64,000 nucleotides of DNA from Mytilisepta virgata (GCA_028015205.1 CM051519.1:80001539-80065538); one strand, 5' to 3'. Positions 46,396 to 60,262 are shown, counted from the first letter of the stretch. The notes: generated from the letters alone by a model not told the origin. Program-made: numbers and translations.

Positions 46396-46818
46396 AATAC
46401 AGCATAGTATAAATTTACTATATCTAATATTAGTATCTTTGGATTGTTATTTTGAAACTCCTGGCACGATGCCTCTGCGTGGTGGACCCTAGGTCCCCGA
46501 GGGTATTCGCCAACCCAGTCGTCAGACTTGTCTGACATGATTATTCATTGATTTGTTATAGAAATTACCAGTATTTAGCAAAATTCAAAAATAATAGAAT
46601 TACTAATGGTTCATTCCTTGTATTGCATATGGTAGATCTCCTTAGCTGAAATGTGGCTTCTTATTTCGGTATTTTTGGTTACTTCTTGTTTAAAATAAGT
46701 TTTGTTTTTGGTCTTCCAAATGTTTCGGTTTAATTGCTGCTGATGAGAGTTAACTCCTTGAAATGCGTCGTATACAGCATAGTATAAATTTACTATATCT
46801 AATATTAGTATCTTTGGA
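46396..46818 (+). repeat. Dispersed repeat family R1, with repeated end
   Basis: Starts with the terminal segment (TACTATATCTAATATTAG) and ends with the same segment, so it is a solo unit flanked by two copies of its end, as in the tandem pair at 5214. Confidence 0.82.
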
Positions 46819-46959
46819 ATGTTATTTTCAAAAGATGTCCGTGTCCGGTGTTAAAAAAAGGTAACAGAAGAAACTAAGCAAAATGACAATGATCAATATA
46901 TATTAACAAAGGACTACTAGCAGTTACTGACATGTCAGCTCCATACCTCAATTAAACTG

Positions 46960-47815
46960 ATTATGTCTATATCATATAGAAAATCAGCCACTATCCCTCC
47001 CGTTAGGGGTTAGTATCATGCCATCATAAATTGTACGAGAAGGACAACCTGTATCCTGCCAACAACTGGTTTTATAATAAATGTGTTTATTTCCGATGCA
47101 AAGACCCTATTAGTGAATCAATATTATTCGCAAAAATACCATCTTTAATGACTTGACAACAGTATTGTATCTATATCCCTTGTTGATAAGTCTGTTTAAA
47201 GGTTTGATTAGCTTTTCAGGTGAATGACGACATTTTTGTGCTTTGTATAGAATATTACCATAAAAGATGGGATGTGAAATACTTGAACATATAAGATGTT
47301 TGCACGTTGATTTATATTTACGAATGGGGTCCTTGTACCGATGATAAAATTTAGTAAAATTTTTGACAAGTTTGTGATATCAAAGTCCAGAGCGTAATAA
47401 TTTTTCAATAATACAAAGATGTATTTCGTTAAAATCAAATATGTTGTTACATACACGAGAGAATCGAACAGAAGTTGAGATATATAAACACTATACGATG
47501 GTGCCAAGGGAACGTCGCCATCTTAAAACGGATAATTAACAATAGGAAATGAAAAATCATCTCTCTTATCGTAAATTTAGTATTAAGCTTCTCGTTAGAG
47601 ATATAGATATCAAGATCCAGGAAGGGCCAGTGTTCATTGTTAGTATTAGCTTTATTTAAAGTAAATTCAACAGGATAAATCTCTTTAGTGAATATACTGA
47701 AGTCATCATTATTGACAGCCAAAATATGACCCAAATATCTAAAAGTGTTATTAAATTTTTGTATCAAATGTTGTTTCGTTGGGTCTTTGCTGATTTTACA
47801 TATAAATTGTGATTC
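46960..47815 (-). pseudogene. Penelope-like reverse transcriptase fragment, third subfamily
   Basis: Minus-strand frames encode FNNTFRYLGHILAVNNDDF (YIDD site changed to YLGH), EIYPVEFTLNKANTN, FLDLDIYISN and APSYSVYISQL, then a degraded C-terminus. This Penelope-like subfamily is distinct from the 38239 type. Frameshifts and stops are numerous. It continues past 47818 into the start of copy B. Confidence 0.75.
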
Positions 47816-48125
47816 GCAACAGTACAGATTGCAGTTATAGACAGAAAGCTTAGGACCTAAATAGTGTTGACAAAATCATAAGGTTGTCCACCCAATAATT
47901 CTTTGATTATGAATACTTCCAATTGATTTCATTTTGCAAGATTATAGGCTGTGTTTGTCTTGCAAAGGTGAAGTGCAATCAACCATAATAGTGCCATTTC
48001 TGCATTTACAATACAGATAACGTTGCTTTGCTAAGATTTATAACGAATTTGATACCAGTACACCAGGTAATTTAATAAAAGTGTTATGATCTTCATTAAG
48101 TTGTTTCTGTATTCGATTCTTTGGG

Positions 48126-48128
<3 letters not shown>

Positions 48129-48165
<37 letters not shown>
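48129..48165. repeat. TA microsatellite
   Basis: About 18 TA units; the same site in copy A (near 272-288) has about eight. Confidence 0.92.
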
Positions 48166-48169
<4 letters not shown>

Positions 48170-48598
48170 AGGACCAATACAGCCACCCTGGAATATAGGG
48201 CCGGTACAAAGACAACCAGTTCAGCTGTTCATAACACTATATATTATATGCAATTATTTTGTATGAACCACAACATTGTAAAATGAACAATAGTCAATAT
48301 AGCCAAAAGTCCACAACTTTCAGCAAGATCTATATACTTTAATTCCACGCTCGCGAAAACAGTTCTTGAGTCGAGGATAAGCTTTAATCTTGTTATTTCA
48401 CCTTTCTGAATATCCTAAGATTTCCGAAATTATTCGAAATACCCGTTTGCAAAACAGAATAGATCCAGCTCCCGCGAGTGATATTAATTGCTATTGGGAA
48501 ACTTGTGATATTAGTAAGTAAGTATATCGTCACAATAACGCGTAAGAAAAAAAAGGCAATAAGAACACACCAAAACAGCAATGCAAGGATAAATTGAA

Positions 48599-49610
48599 GG
48601 TATAAATTCCTTGTTCTAGGTAGAGAAAAGTCTTATTTCGTGAAGAACCACTCTGATTCTGACAAAAAGTATTCTGAAGATAAAATTACAAACATGTTAG
48701 ATTTTCTCATAGACAACATATTCGTTGAATTTGGCGGTCTAATTTTTCAACAAACAATCGGCATTCCAATGGGAACCAACTGTGTTCCTCTCCTCGCCGA
48801 TCTGCTTCTGTACTCATATGAAGCGGACTTCATTCAAGGGTTACTACGTGAAAACAAAAACAAACTAGCCCAATCCTTTAATTTTACTTTTCGTTATATA
48901 GATGATGTGTTGTCGTTAAATAACGACAAATTCCAAGACTTTCTACATCTTATCTACCCCAGTGAGCTTGAAATTAAGGATACTACAGATACACCAAAGT
49001 CAGCTTCATATTTGGATTTGTTTCTTGAAGTAGACTATGAGGGACGTTTGAAGACAAAACTTTATGACAAACGTGATGACTTCAACTTTCCTATTGTTAA
49101 TTTTCCCTTTTTGAGTAGCAATATACCAGCATCGACTGCATATCGCGTCTACGTTTCTCAGCTTATCCGATTTTCAAGGGCATGCATGAGTTACCCTGAC
49201 TTTCGACAAAGAGGATTACTGCAGTCACAAAAGCTTCTTAACCAGGGTTTTATCAGGGATAAGTTGATGTCATCACGGTCGTCATCATGAATTGATTGAC
49301 CATTACAGTGTTCCAATATTTAAGATGATGTTGGACCTGTTCCCACTGTCGTAACCTTTCATGTGCCTCCACCGATTTGTGACTTCCACCGGATTGACTT
49401 TGTTGAAATTCACGACGGCTGCCGTATACGGAGCAGGAACTGCTTACCCTTCCGGAGCACCTGGGGTCACTCCTGGTTTTTATAGGAGTTCGTGTTGTTC
49501 ATTGTTTTTAGTTTATTTGTTGCGCTTGTGGTTGTTCATTTGTCTTCCCGGGTTTGTCTGTCAAATGGATTACGTTTTTTTGATTGCTCCTTAGGTATAT
49601 TTGTCCTTTT
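48599..49610 (+). mobile_element. Penelope-like insertion specific to copy B
   Basis: Starts GGTATAAATTCC after AAATTGAA and ends TTGTCCTTTT before GAACGAATTAACG. Copy A has the uninterrupted site AAATTGAACGAATTAACG (near 1932-1949), so the 1012-bp insertion and a short 3-5 bp target duplication (GAA to TTGAA) are visible. Coding part 48640-49290 (216 codons) retains FQQTIGIPMGTNC, LLYSYEADF and an intact FRYIDDVLSL, lacks the N-terminal third, and ends early after a deletion. The conserved tail follows to the end. A 5'-truncated copy, as usual for target-primed insertion. Confidence 0.88.
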
Positions 49611-51319
49611 GAACGAATTAACGGGGTATACATGTACAAGATACATGTAATTAATGCCACACCTAAAATGCATTTAATTATAAATAACTGGTTTATACGT
49701 AAACAATTTAAATGCGTACAACAAATATGTAATAAACCTCTACATATAAAAGTAAAGGTAGCTACATCTACAGTAAGTAACGGTAGAAAGTGCTGAGGGG
49801 AAGTTTACCGATTGGTATCGTAGCTTTCCCGTCTGTTTATATATAAGCTTTTGGTTGTTGGATTTTTTGTATTGTATTCACAAAGATGAGATAAAAATGG
49901 AGATCTAGATATTTGTTATATGATAAATTTACATCTAATGGCGTTCATGTTTCATACTATGCTCTTTTTTTCTTTTTATGCTGCTGGTATCTATGAAATA
50001 TACATGTATTTGTTTCAGCTGTCTCTTATCACGTTTTGTACTGCCTACTCATTCACGCAGTCTAATGAGTTTTTGTTTTCTGAAATATTACAATTCCAAC
50101 AAAACTCCTAGGAGGATAGTTAATAAAACATTCATTAATAGGTTGTTCGGTTAGGTCGAAGATTACTTCTTTAAGTCCATCTGTAATTTTGGCCCCACAG
50201 TTTTCCATCAAAATATCTGAGTTTACAAACTGTTAAAAGTATATTGATATATATTATTATATTTAGCATACAAATACATCAAATCATAAGCTCCACTTTA
50301 ATTCTGTTTGTCTCATATTAATTGCAACTGGATTTTGGGGAAAATATTAGGCTTTTAAAAACATAACTGTTTCTACTAGACAACTTAAGTATTTCAATTT
50401 ATTTTATTGCTTCCAAAATTTCACGATTTCCATCTTTAAGACCAAATTCTTTCTATTCCTTCCAACCTTTTGATGATATTTTGACTTTCAAAAGATTTTG
50501 TAACAAGCCAAACTGATGACTGTCAATGAAGAAATGCGTATTTAAAAGCACAATGTTTAAGCCTTTTCGGGGATTGACGTTTGTTTTTCTCCACAAATCT
50601 ACATTTCTGTTAACACTTTAATACATGTATTTATTCCTGTTAATCAGTATTTCTTTGAAGAAAATAAAATTAATCATTCTTCTATCCTACAGGTATCAAC
50701 ACTCAAATTTATATTTGTTCTATATATCATTACCCTACATAAGGTACATTTTATACCTGTAACATGTAGTCCTTTTTATATTTCAAATAATTAGAGTGTC
50801 TGGCATTTGGAAAGTAATTTTTCAGTAAAACAAAATGAAAACGGAGTTTACTCTAACAAAATTCAATAGTCTGATAGCTCATCAAAGAATTTGACATCCG
50901 CGTTGAACGACTCACTACAGCTTTCAGATAAAGATCACTCGCAAGATCTTTCTTTTGAGTTAATTTTGATTAGATATTCCAGGTGCCAGCGAAAAATGAG
51001 TCTAGCAAAACTTTCAATGCATCAATGTTTTCCGTTTTGGTATCATAAATGACAATAAAAAGCTTCTATTATGTTTCCGCAACACACTGATTTGAAAGGT
51101 TTCACAATCGGATTTCAGCTGGTATTGTGACTAGTACAATCCATTGATTGTTAAACCAAAAACATTAAAATTGGTATTTGCTGCTTCTCTGCCAAGCACG
51201 CATTATACAAGAGTCAGTAAAATGTGTCCCAGTGGGGAGGTATGTCTTCCTCGAGAGCTAACACGTAAAAAATCCGGTTCAGCATGTAGGTCTTGTACAA
51301 AGCAGTTCATATCACATTA
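49611..51319. other. 3' flank of the second LRR gene copy
   Basis: Colinear with 1938-3482. Contains a segment of about 160 bp (50283-50443) missing in copy A. No gene recognised. Confidence 0.5.
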
Positions 51320-51356
51320 TCAGGTTCTCGTCCTGATATGGATGTAATAATAGCCA
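51320..51356 (-). CDS. LRR gene copy B, candidate last coding exon
   Basis: Counterpart of 3483-3519: AG acceptor and frame to TGA kept, with His to Tyr and Lys to Arg changes. Same reservations. Confidence 0.25.
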
Positions 51357-51430
51357 CTAGACCTTAAACAATAATCTATCTATCCATCCATCAACTATTT
51401 CACGATTTTTCTTGTGTATTTCATGTTTAC

Positions 51431-51462
51431 CTTTTATTAGCACAATTTTCTTTGACAGATAT
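51431..51462 (-). CDS. LRR gene copy B, cytoplasmic mini-exon
   Basis: Identical to 3594-3625 in its 32 bp, with both splice sites intact. Confidence 0.5.
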
Positions 51463-51562
51463 CTAATAGCAACATGTTGAATTGTATTAATATTATTGGT
51501 TTGCATGTAGTCACTGTATATTCTTTGAAACTAACTTTTATGTTGTACATATACTTATGTAC

Positions 51563-51672
51563 CTCAGGTCTAACTTTGTTGGGACAATATCCCATCAATT
51601 CAACCAGCTGTTGTACGGTCCCCAAACTGACTATGATGTACACAATAACACCGATAATAGTTACAATAACTC
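51563..51672 (-). CDS. LRR gene copy B, transmembrane exon
   Basis: Same 110-bp exon as 3723-3832. The helix reads VIVTIIGVIVYIIVSLG; three base changes relative to copy A all alter residues. Still a plausible membrane helix. Confidence 0.72.
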
Positions 51673-52053
51673 CTATGGAATACATGAAATCATTTTTAAG
51701 TACCAATATTTAAACTTTTTTGAATTATCATTTCTGAAAGACAAATACTGTAAAGATACGTATACTGTTACATTATCTGCGATCTCAGAAACAGAACATA
51801 TTCTCAAGATAAATACCCATGCTTAACTACAGGTTATCACGATAGTCTAAAATTACATTGTTTATTATAATCTGGCATACCTTTCACTCGATTCATAATA
51901 TACTGGAAGTTAAAGTTTTCATTGTCTGCCGAAAAACATAACAAAGAAATTGGAGGTCAAGACTTTAACAAGTCCAAAAATACGGACACTATAATTAGTT
52001 TCGCATGTACAATCATGTTCTTTACCTGCAGAGACTAAATAAATTACGCTTAC

Positions 52054-52104
52054 CCTCAGAAGTTGGTCCACTTGTCTCATTCATTTCGTACATCTCGGAT
52101 TTTG
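52054..52104 (-). CDS. LRR gene copy B, stalk exon 3
   Basis: 51 bp, phase 1 at both ends; two changes relative to 4214-4264, both amino-acid changing. The acceptor region keeps AG. Confidence 0.68.
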
Positions 52105-53109
52105 CTATATGTAAAACATAAGAAGTCAGGTTTTGAGTAGAAATACATGTTTTATGCTCAAGCTAGTCGTATCAAAATGAAATGCAGGGAAAGATAATGT
52201 AGTCATGAATTTTTAACTTATCTCAGTTAAGTTTTCTATGTAAATTTGTATATCTTTCATAAGGTCAAAGCATTTTTTCAATTTTTTTTTTACATATAAG
52301 ATTCTACATAAGAACCAGAATTAGGGCCCATTGATATTCCGATTTGCTGGTTTTACAGCCAAAATGTCTTCTTTAAAGTATTAATTTCATATATAAGCAG
52401 TCTTATCAGTTGCTTGAATCGTCAAACTATTTTGAGATACCAAGAGCACCAAGATTGCTATAAAACATGCAATGTCCAATAGAAAAATAACATAAATGAC
52501 AAGACAGAAAGTTGCAAAATTACTGAACTAAACTCATACAATACAATGATGATCTTAATCTTAGACATAAAGTTTAATAAAATCTGTTTACTTTAATATA
52601 TGGTTGCTAGGTATTTTCCCAAAATATAAATTTCTAACAAGAGTCTTGCAGGATAATTACAAATTTACCAAAGATGGAATTGTAATGTTTGAAATACAGA
52701 TGTTTAAAGAAATTACTCTTTCAAATCTGACAGCTTAACCATGTGGTTGTTAGGTAATTTTCCCATAAATTAAAGGTCTAAGAGTCTTCTGGGATATTAA
52801 CCAATGACGGAAATTCAATCTTAGAAAAACAACTGCTTAAAAGAATTTATAGTTCACAGTTGTTTTATTAATGTATGGGTGCTAGGTATTTTTTTCCCAA
52901 AGTGTAAGAGACTTACAGGATATTAACCAAAGATGGAATTCCAAGATTTGACATTCAATTATTTCAAGCAATTGCTATTTCAAACAAAACTATTATGGTT
53001 GCTAGGTACATTTGTACCTTTCCCATAAGTAAAAGGTCTAAGAGTATTTTAGGATATCTGTAAAAAAAATTAACTGAATTTTTTGAAATTCAATTCGTCC
53101 AAACAATTG

Positions 53110-53790
53110 CAGACTTGTCTGACATGATTATTCATTGATTTGTTACAGAAATTACCAGTATTTAGTAAAATTCAAAAATAATAGAAATACTAAGGGTTCG
53201 TTCCTTGTATTGCACATTGTAGATCTCCTTATTTGAAATTTGGCTTCCTATTTCGGTAATTTTGGTTCAGTACTTCTTGTTTAATATAAGTTTGTTTTTT
53301 GGTCTTCCAAATGTTTCGGTTTTAATGCTGCTGATGAGAGGTAACTCCTTGAAATGCGTCGTATACAGCATAGTACAAATTTACTATTAATATCTAATAT
53401 TAGTATCCTTGGATTGTTATTTTGAAACTCCTGGGATGATGCCTCTGCTAGTGGACCCTAGGTCCCCGAGGGTATTCGGTAACCCAGTCGTCAGACTTGT
53501 CTGACATGATTATTCATTGATGTGTTACAGAAATTACCAGTATTTAGTAAAATTCAAAAATAATAGAAATACTAAGGGTTCATTCCTTGTATTGCACATG
53601 GTAGATCTCCTTATTTGAAATTTGGCTTCCTATTTCGGTATTTTTGGTTGCGTACTTCTTGTTTAATATAAGTTTGGTTTTTGGTCTTCCAAATGTTTCG
53701 GTTTTAATGCTGCTGATGAGAGGTAACTCCTTGAAATGCGTGGTATACCCCATAGTACAAATTTACTATATCTAATATTAGTATCTTTGG
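53110..53790. repeat. R1 repeat pair, copy B
   Basis: Counterpart of 5214-5903, both monomers kept. Confidence 0.8.
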
Positions 53791-54499
53791 ATTTTTATTT
53801 TTAATATATGGTTGTTAGGAACATTTCCTAAACATTAAAGTTGTAAGAGTCCTCCAAGATAGATCTTTTCACCAAAGATGGAATTGTTACGTTTCAAATC
53901 CAATTGATTACTTTAATGAATGGTTGCACGGTAATTTCATTAAAATGTCATTAAATTTACATATAGATGTAAAAGCTATTACAAAATTTATTATACTTAT
54001 TTTTAATGTTCCAAGGGGTGTAACTCTTAACAAAACCGTCGACGCTTGTTTTTTTTATAACTTGTTAGAGAGAATGATGAAATTAGTCTGACATATATTT
54101 CATTAAAATCTTTTGAGAATGAAGGCATGATAGCGCTGACAAAGTAAATTTTCCATATTTTCCTGCTCAAAAGGGAGGAACTATTAGAAAATCCGTCATT
54201 GTTGATTTTTTAACCTGTTTGAACGAATGCTGATATAATCTGTTGAGAAATGTAGACGTGAGAACGGTTAAGTGTGACAGACGGTGCTACATACGGACGG
54301 ACGTCACCACTTCATATTCCCCGCTCCGCGTTGCGGCGGGGGCAAATATAGTGCGATGTATAATTTGGAAAAATACAACTTTCCGACAAGCAGGTATGAA
54401 GCCTTAGCTAGTTTTACACATATACGAGCACATTCGTACCCTGCTATCTAAAGTGTGTAAAGTCTAACTAAAATTTTGCAGTTCTAGTAAGCGGTCACC

Positions 54500-54780
54500 T
54501 TGTTGGTAATCATACTATATTGGCTTTTATAGTATGTTTTATGCACCAGTTTCAATATAGATAAGGCAGATGTTTGGGTACCAATAATACCGGCTTAACC
54601 CCACCACTGTGCAGTGGCTCTCTATTTGTATGTTGTGCTCATATGTTTTATTTTTGTCCAGGGTTCGTTCTGTTGGTTGACGTTGATTGATATTCTACAG
54701 GAATGTCATCGTCGACCTTTTCTGTTATTCATTTTGTTGTTTATTTCAGATATCAAGACTGTACAGATAACATGAGTTAG
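54500..54780 (+). repeat. Dispersed repeat, copy B counterpart of 6610-6890
   Basis: Same phrases with a small deletion near 54620; the long frame of copy A is broken here, which argues against coding. Confidence 0.55.
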
Positions 54781-55713
54781 CTCTATATATTACGCAAAAA
54801 ACACTGCAAGTTTGGTTCTCTTTAATTTAAGTCAATATAATTTTAGCGTAGAAATATTCAGCACCATTTTCAAAATGGCCGCCGTCTAAATTGAAAAAAT
54901 CGGAAAAAAGTCCTACTTCCGTACAAATTGGGCCAAGAGTGTCAATGGGAGGGGCGGGAATTTGTTACAAATATATGTTGTGCATAACAATCAGTACTAG
55001 TTTCACTTGAGTTTATTATTGTTATTGGCATATCAAGATTTAATTTCACATGTACTCTTTTATATGAGGTGCATAATTCCCCGTAATGCTAATCTTTCAC
55101 GACTATATTAGAACCAAAATACTTGAATTTCTAACATTTGAATACTTAGGCCATTTATACATTAAATATGCACTTTATACGTTTACATTTATACTTATGC
55201 AACAACTGATATCATTTCTAGTTTTAAAACAGTTCTGTCTTCCGTGTGGTTTCTGAACTTGATAATTTATAATATTATGTTGGTAAGGATTTTGTTAACA
55301 TCAGTTTTGTGCTTTCGGTGTTCTTCCAGGTAACTGCATGAATTTCACATTTTAACAATAAAAAAAAACATCCTACATGTATGTTAAACTCAGCTTATCC
55401 TGTATAAAAATAACTACCAAAATTTATGAAAATAGATAAATAAATAAGGTCGGAGGTCTTAATAGCAGTGCAATATTGAAATCAAAATAATAACAATTCC
55501 TAAAAATTATAAACAATTGTAAGATTCCACTTCCGGTATCTTAAAGACTGAGCTGTCATCGTACTTGTAAGAAATCATTAACAAAAATATGTATATACTA
55601 AGATCTTTTAATACAAACCAATATAATTTTGAAGCGGTAGGAGACAATTTAAAAAAAAAGTCTGATAGAACCTGAAATTGTAGTAGTAAAGCTTTATAAA
55701 CCAAAACTTCTAC

Positions 55714-55764
55714 CTGTATCCTTTGTCGTACTTTCAGGTATTATCGAGTCGCTTTCTGTAGAAA
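55714..55764 (-). CDS. LRR gene copy B, stalk exon 2
   Basis: 51 bp identical to 7921-7971, splice sites intact. Confidence 0.72.
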
Positions 55765-56738
55765 CTGAAAAATAAAAACTATAATAAAATAAAAGTTATT
55801 ATATATATGTGATGTGAGAACATTCAGTACTGATAATATCCTCCAACATCAATGTCTCCTATAGTTTCTATATTTCAAAATAATTGATAATTAATGTATA
55901 AACAACAGGAGAAATACACAGAAGCTAAAGATCTGGAATAGTACTTTTGGAAAATGTACGGTTCATTTTATTTTGATTTGTAAAAAAAATGTTTATGATT
56001 GTTTGCCTCGATAAAAGTTTCCTCAAATTTTCTGCTCAGCTTTTCCTGTATAACAAAGTACCAAAAATATTGAAAAGAAATCAATTAATAACATGAATAA
56101 CTTCAAAGCTCTTATTGCATATAAAATATTGAAAAAAAATAAGCAAAGATTCTTAAAATTATAAACAATTAACAGATAACACTTGCAGTATCAAAAAGGC
56201 TGTACAGAGAGTATCTTAAAGTGCATTAAATTTATTTTGGTATTTTGTGATACGTTTTATTAAAGAATGAACAGTCATAATATTTAAAAAAGGTTATTGA
56301 CAAAGCTTGCAATTCTTTTCATTGATAATATATATTATCGAATAGACTGAAAACAAAATTACTGTCAATCCTTATAATTTAATTCCAACGGTTGTTTTGA
56401 CGTCTAAAACGTCGGGATTCCCTTTAATGACGACACTTTAGAAAAGAAAATTTAGTCTATGACATGATAGACGAAAAAAATTCGACCAATGAAATGACAC
56501 CTTACATTCAATATTATATTATATAAATTTAATATACATATGTACAAATGTACATGCAGTTCAAGGTAGTATTGTGGGGCCAATACATAGACACCAAGAA
56601 TGCCGAGATCACCAGAGTAAGTCATGAAAACGCATTCTTAGTTCTTTTTAATTCAAACCAAGCAGTAGAATACGATTTTATAAAAGGATGATGTTAGCTT
56701 AACTTGTATTAGTAAAGCTATGTATAAAAAAGTTATAC

Positions 56739-56789
56739 CTCCGGTGATGGTCGTACTTTCAGATGATATCAGGTCGCTTTCCGTGGAAA
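56739..56789 (-). CDS. LRR gene copy B, stalk exon 1
   Basis: 51 bp, one base change relative to 8954-9004 (Arg to Gly), splice sites intact. Confidence 0.72.
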
Positions 56790-57646
56790 CTGGAAAATGA
56801 AAACTAAAATAATAGATGGCTTACTGTTAAACGTCCAGTGGCAATTATTTAATTTCATCTCAGAACGAGAACATGTTGATATGAATATGAATCATGCTTT
56901 GTAATAGGCCCACACTCTGAGACAGAATGTTAACGTTCTAGCTCACGAGGTAAAAGTCCACAGGAAGACATATCACCCGACCTAGACACACTATACCGAC
57001 TCCAAGCCGAACAGGCCTTTACTCTTACCACTAAAAGCCGTGTGGTTTACGAAGAGGCAGCATACTAAATAAGATATTAAAATACTGAAAAAAATTAGCA
57101 AAGATTCTTAAAAACAATAATTCCACTTTAAGTATCACAAAGACTGAGCAGCCATAGTATTTTAAAGACACCGTTAACAAAACTAAATTTTTTATTGTTG
57201 TTTCTACATGTAAAAGATACTTTTTTTAATCCAACCATTTTACACTTTGTCGTAAACAATACAATTTCTGTGGACCAGCATCCCACGGAAGGTCTTTAAT
57301 ACTTGCTGTCTAGGTTTCCCTCAGGCGAGAATTCATATCAATAATTTCTATATTGCGTTACAGCGTAACCAATTTTTTTTCTAATTATAAATATGACATT
57401 TCCGACAATACTTTATTGTTTTATACACCAAGAAAACATCACCCGCTCGCGTTTTCAAGTAGACAAATAGTTCATTTATCAGTAGATGTAATATATTTAA
57501 CTTCATTTTTTTCGTTTGCCTTAAGAAATGTACCTGTTATAAGTCATATTCATGCCAAATTACTTAACCCAAGGCTGTCGGCGCTTACTTTCAATGACTA
57601 CCGGGGGCCCTTGTAGAGATATTTGTGTAACTGAACAGTAACAAAC

Positions 57647-57801
57647 CTTGAATCTTAGAATCTGTACAATTATCAATGAAGTTCATCCAATCATCTAAAT
57701 TTATAGAAGAAGGATATAGTTTTACAGTTGGTCTTGTAGAATTAATCCATTCTTGTGGTGATATTGTACCAGGAGAACAAACAAAAAGTGCATCCATATT
57801 C
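57647..57801 (-). CDS. LRR gene copy B, C-terminal cap exon
   Basis: 155 bp with the same borders as 9862-10016. Reads SPQEWINS where copy A has SLQEYINS; the remaining 152 bases are identical. Both Cys and the sequon are kept. Confidence 0.78.
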
Positions 57802-58829
57802 CTGCAATTAAAATATTTAGTTGCTTGCAGAATAAAAAGGGTAATAGATTATTCAAGGTGAAATACTTTGCAGAGTTCAACCAACTTTCCAATTCTAAAA
57901 ATATATTTTCTAGAGGGTATATATACATTTAAATAAAACAAGAATTGTGCACAAGATGTTCGAGTCATTTTTTAGCCGAGTTGCATGTAGTAAAAAATAT
58001 AGCTTTAAATCCAGATTTTGGAAATTTGGCAAATTGTTTACGGCGGAAATATTGAAGATGTGCATAAGGGAATGTGATGTTATTTGAAGAAGTTATTGCC
58101 TATTTTCCATGTGAAACTGAGTCAATTTTTGGAACAATTACTATGAAGGGTCCCAAGTTCGTGTAAGCAACTCCTCCTTCAGTTTTAAAGGCATCTAATT
58201 GAAATTCTTGTGTATATGTGCTCGAAGGAGTTATGATGCCATTTGAAGATTTTTAATCTTAATTGTTTATGTTATGGAGGTTAATTTTTTTTAAATTGTT
58301 TAAGTGGAAATTACTACTCTTGTTAACCGAGATCTTTTCAAGTATACATATTTTTTAGACATAGTGAAGATGTCCACGACGGAGTATGATGTCGTTTGTA
58401 GACTTAAATTCTTTTAGTTTTATTTGTTCACATAAAATTGTTAATGAATAGTACTTTTTGTATAATTAACTCTCTCTACAGATAAACAATTGCAGTTTTT
58501 GATATCCATGCATTAGATAACGAAGTCTACTACTCTCCAGTAAAACAATTTAAAATTAAAGAGTCAACGGAAATATAATTTGTGCTTACAATTTTGAAAT
58601 CTCTGTTTTACTGAATAATCCAATTGGTACATCTTCCAAAGCGTTCCATTGTATTGACCTGAAGTATGAACGGATATGTACAACACAGTGTAAAAAAAAT
58701 GGCAAAGTTAAATACTTTATTGTACCCAAGCACAATTATTGTATTAATATTAAGAGAACAGAAACATTATGTTAAACACAGATCAGAATCTGATATCTAA
58801 CAATCCTAAAAGTCTAATAATAACATTAA

Positions 58830-59196
58830 GGATCCTCGCTGGTCATGTTTTGGTCTTTTTGTCAGATTTTCGGAATCCTCGGGTTTTATCCATTTCTTAA
58901 ACATGAAATTCTGTGCCCATGAACCCCCACTTTTTCTTTTATAATTCAATCATATATACCTTAAAATGGTATAAATTTTTTTCATACATCTTTGAGAGAC
59001 TGGAGTTGTTAATGCAAAGACAATGAAAAATCCAGAGAAAACCCATTTTCTGCAAATTTTCAAGGCATTATAGCTCTAAAATGAGCACATGAACCTATAT
59101 TTTTTTCTTGCTTATTTGTTTACTATTCATATGTTCCCTCAAACTAAAACACCTTTTTCAAATCCTATTTATTTCCTATTAGACCAGAGATCATCC
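58830..59196. mobile_element. TTAA-flanked 367-bp non-autonomous element
   Basis: Flanked by TTAA at 58826-58829 and 59197-59200; copy A has one TTAA at the empty site (11044-11047). Ends are imperfect inverted repeats: GGATCCTCGCTGGTC on the left and the complement GGATGATCTCTGGTC on the right. TTAA target choice is shared by piggyBac and Kolobok families; no transposase, so the family is open. Confidence 0.85.
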
Positions 59197-59492
59197 TTAA
59201 TGTGAAAAGATGTATTAATGAGTCTAGAGTTTCGGCAACAGATGTTTTATTTGAAAACATTCATACGCTAAATAACAATGTACTCATTAATCTAAACTTA
59301 AAAAGGAGGGATTAAAACCAAAATTATTTACGATACGAAATAGAACCTATCAAAAAAGTTGTTGTCAAGAAAGTGCATTCAGCTGGTTTTGGCGTGGGAA
59401 TCCGTTCTCACCGTTTTGGGATTTTTTTCCCCTTGCACCATTTTGTGATCTAAGCAGAAGTAACGAGGTGAAAACATGAATATTAAATTCAA

Positions 59493-59665
59493 CGATACTA
59501 ATTTTGATGCACAAGATGTGCACATTTCGTCGATTCAGGACTAATCAGTTGTGATGAACATGCTCAAAGCCTAAACTGAAAATAAAAAATAATACAAACA
59601 TTTGAAGAGAAAATTCAAAATACCAAAACGACCGAAAGGGTGAAGACAACAATTATCTCGTGCAT
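59493..59665 (+). repeat. Dispersed repeat family R2, copy B
   Basis: Counterpart of 11340-11490 with slightly longer right part (CCAAAACGACCG). Confidence 0.65.
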
Positions 59666-59841
59666 CAATCCATCAAATGTATCTCTTATGTTGTTGTATT
59701 TTGAGTGTAATATTGTTGATATTCAAAATAACGTATTTTAATCTAGTACAATTTCAAAATAAAGGATCAAAATAGGTCAAGGTTAAACTTTTTAAGATAA
59801 ATAATATTCTTAGATAACTTGTAATCTCATTGTCTAAATTA

Positions 59842-60262
59842 CGTAAAGTAAAGAAATACCAAAAGGGATATTCGAAGAAGAGAAAAATCGTAACAACTGA
59901 CAAATTCCGGAGAACAACGAAGACAAGACCAAAACAATACATGCACTACAATTAAAAACTAAAAACATATGAAAAACATGGACCCCACCAAAAAACCGGG
60001 GGTAGACTCAGATGCTCCGGAAAAGTAAGCAGTCTCTGCTTCCTGGAGGACTCCCGCCATGCTGTCCATGTCAAATCCGATATGCGGAAGGGATAATATC
60101 AATGGAACAGGTCCATTTTCATTTGGGAAACGGTTTTGTCATACCGGTCAACCAAGTCATGATGACGCCCATAAAACTTTCATAAGGATGACTTCAGCTT
60201 AGGAACAACGTACCCCTGTCTGATCAACTTTTCTGTCAGAAGCCAATGACCCATTTTCCTTG
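59842..60262 (-). pseudogene. Penelope-like 3' tail inserted in copy B
   Basis: Absent from copy A between its positions about 11680 and 11720. Related to 18973-19390: shared AAGAAATACCAAAAGG, GGAGAACAACGAAGACAAG, GGGGGTAGACTCAG and TTTTCTGTCAGAAG. Only the last part of an element; no reverse transcriptase motifs. Confidence 0.7.
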
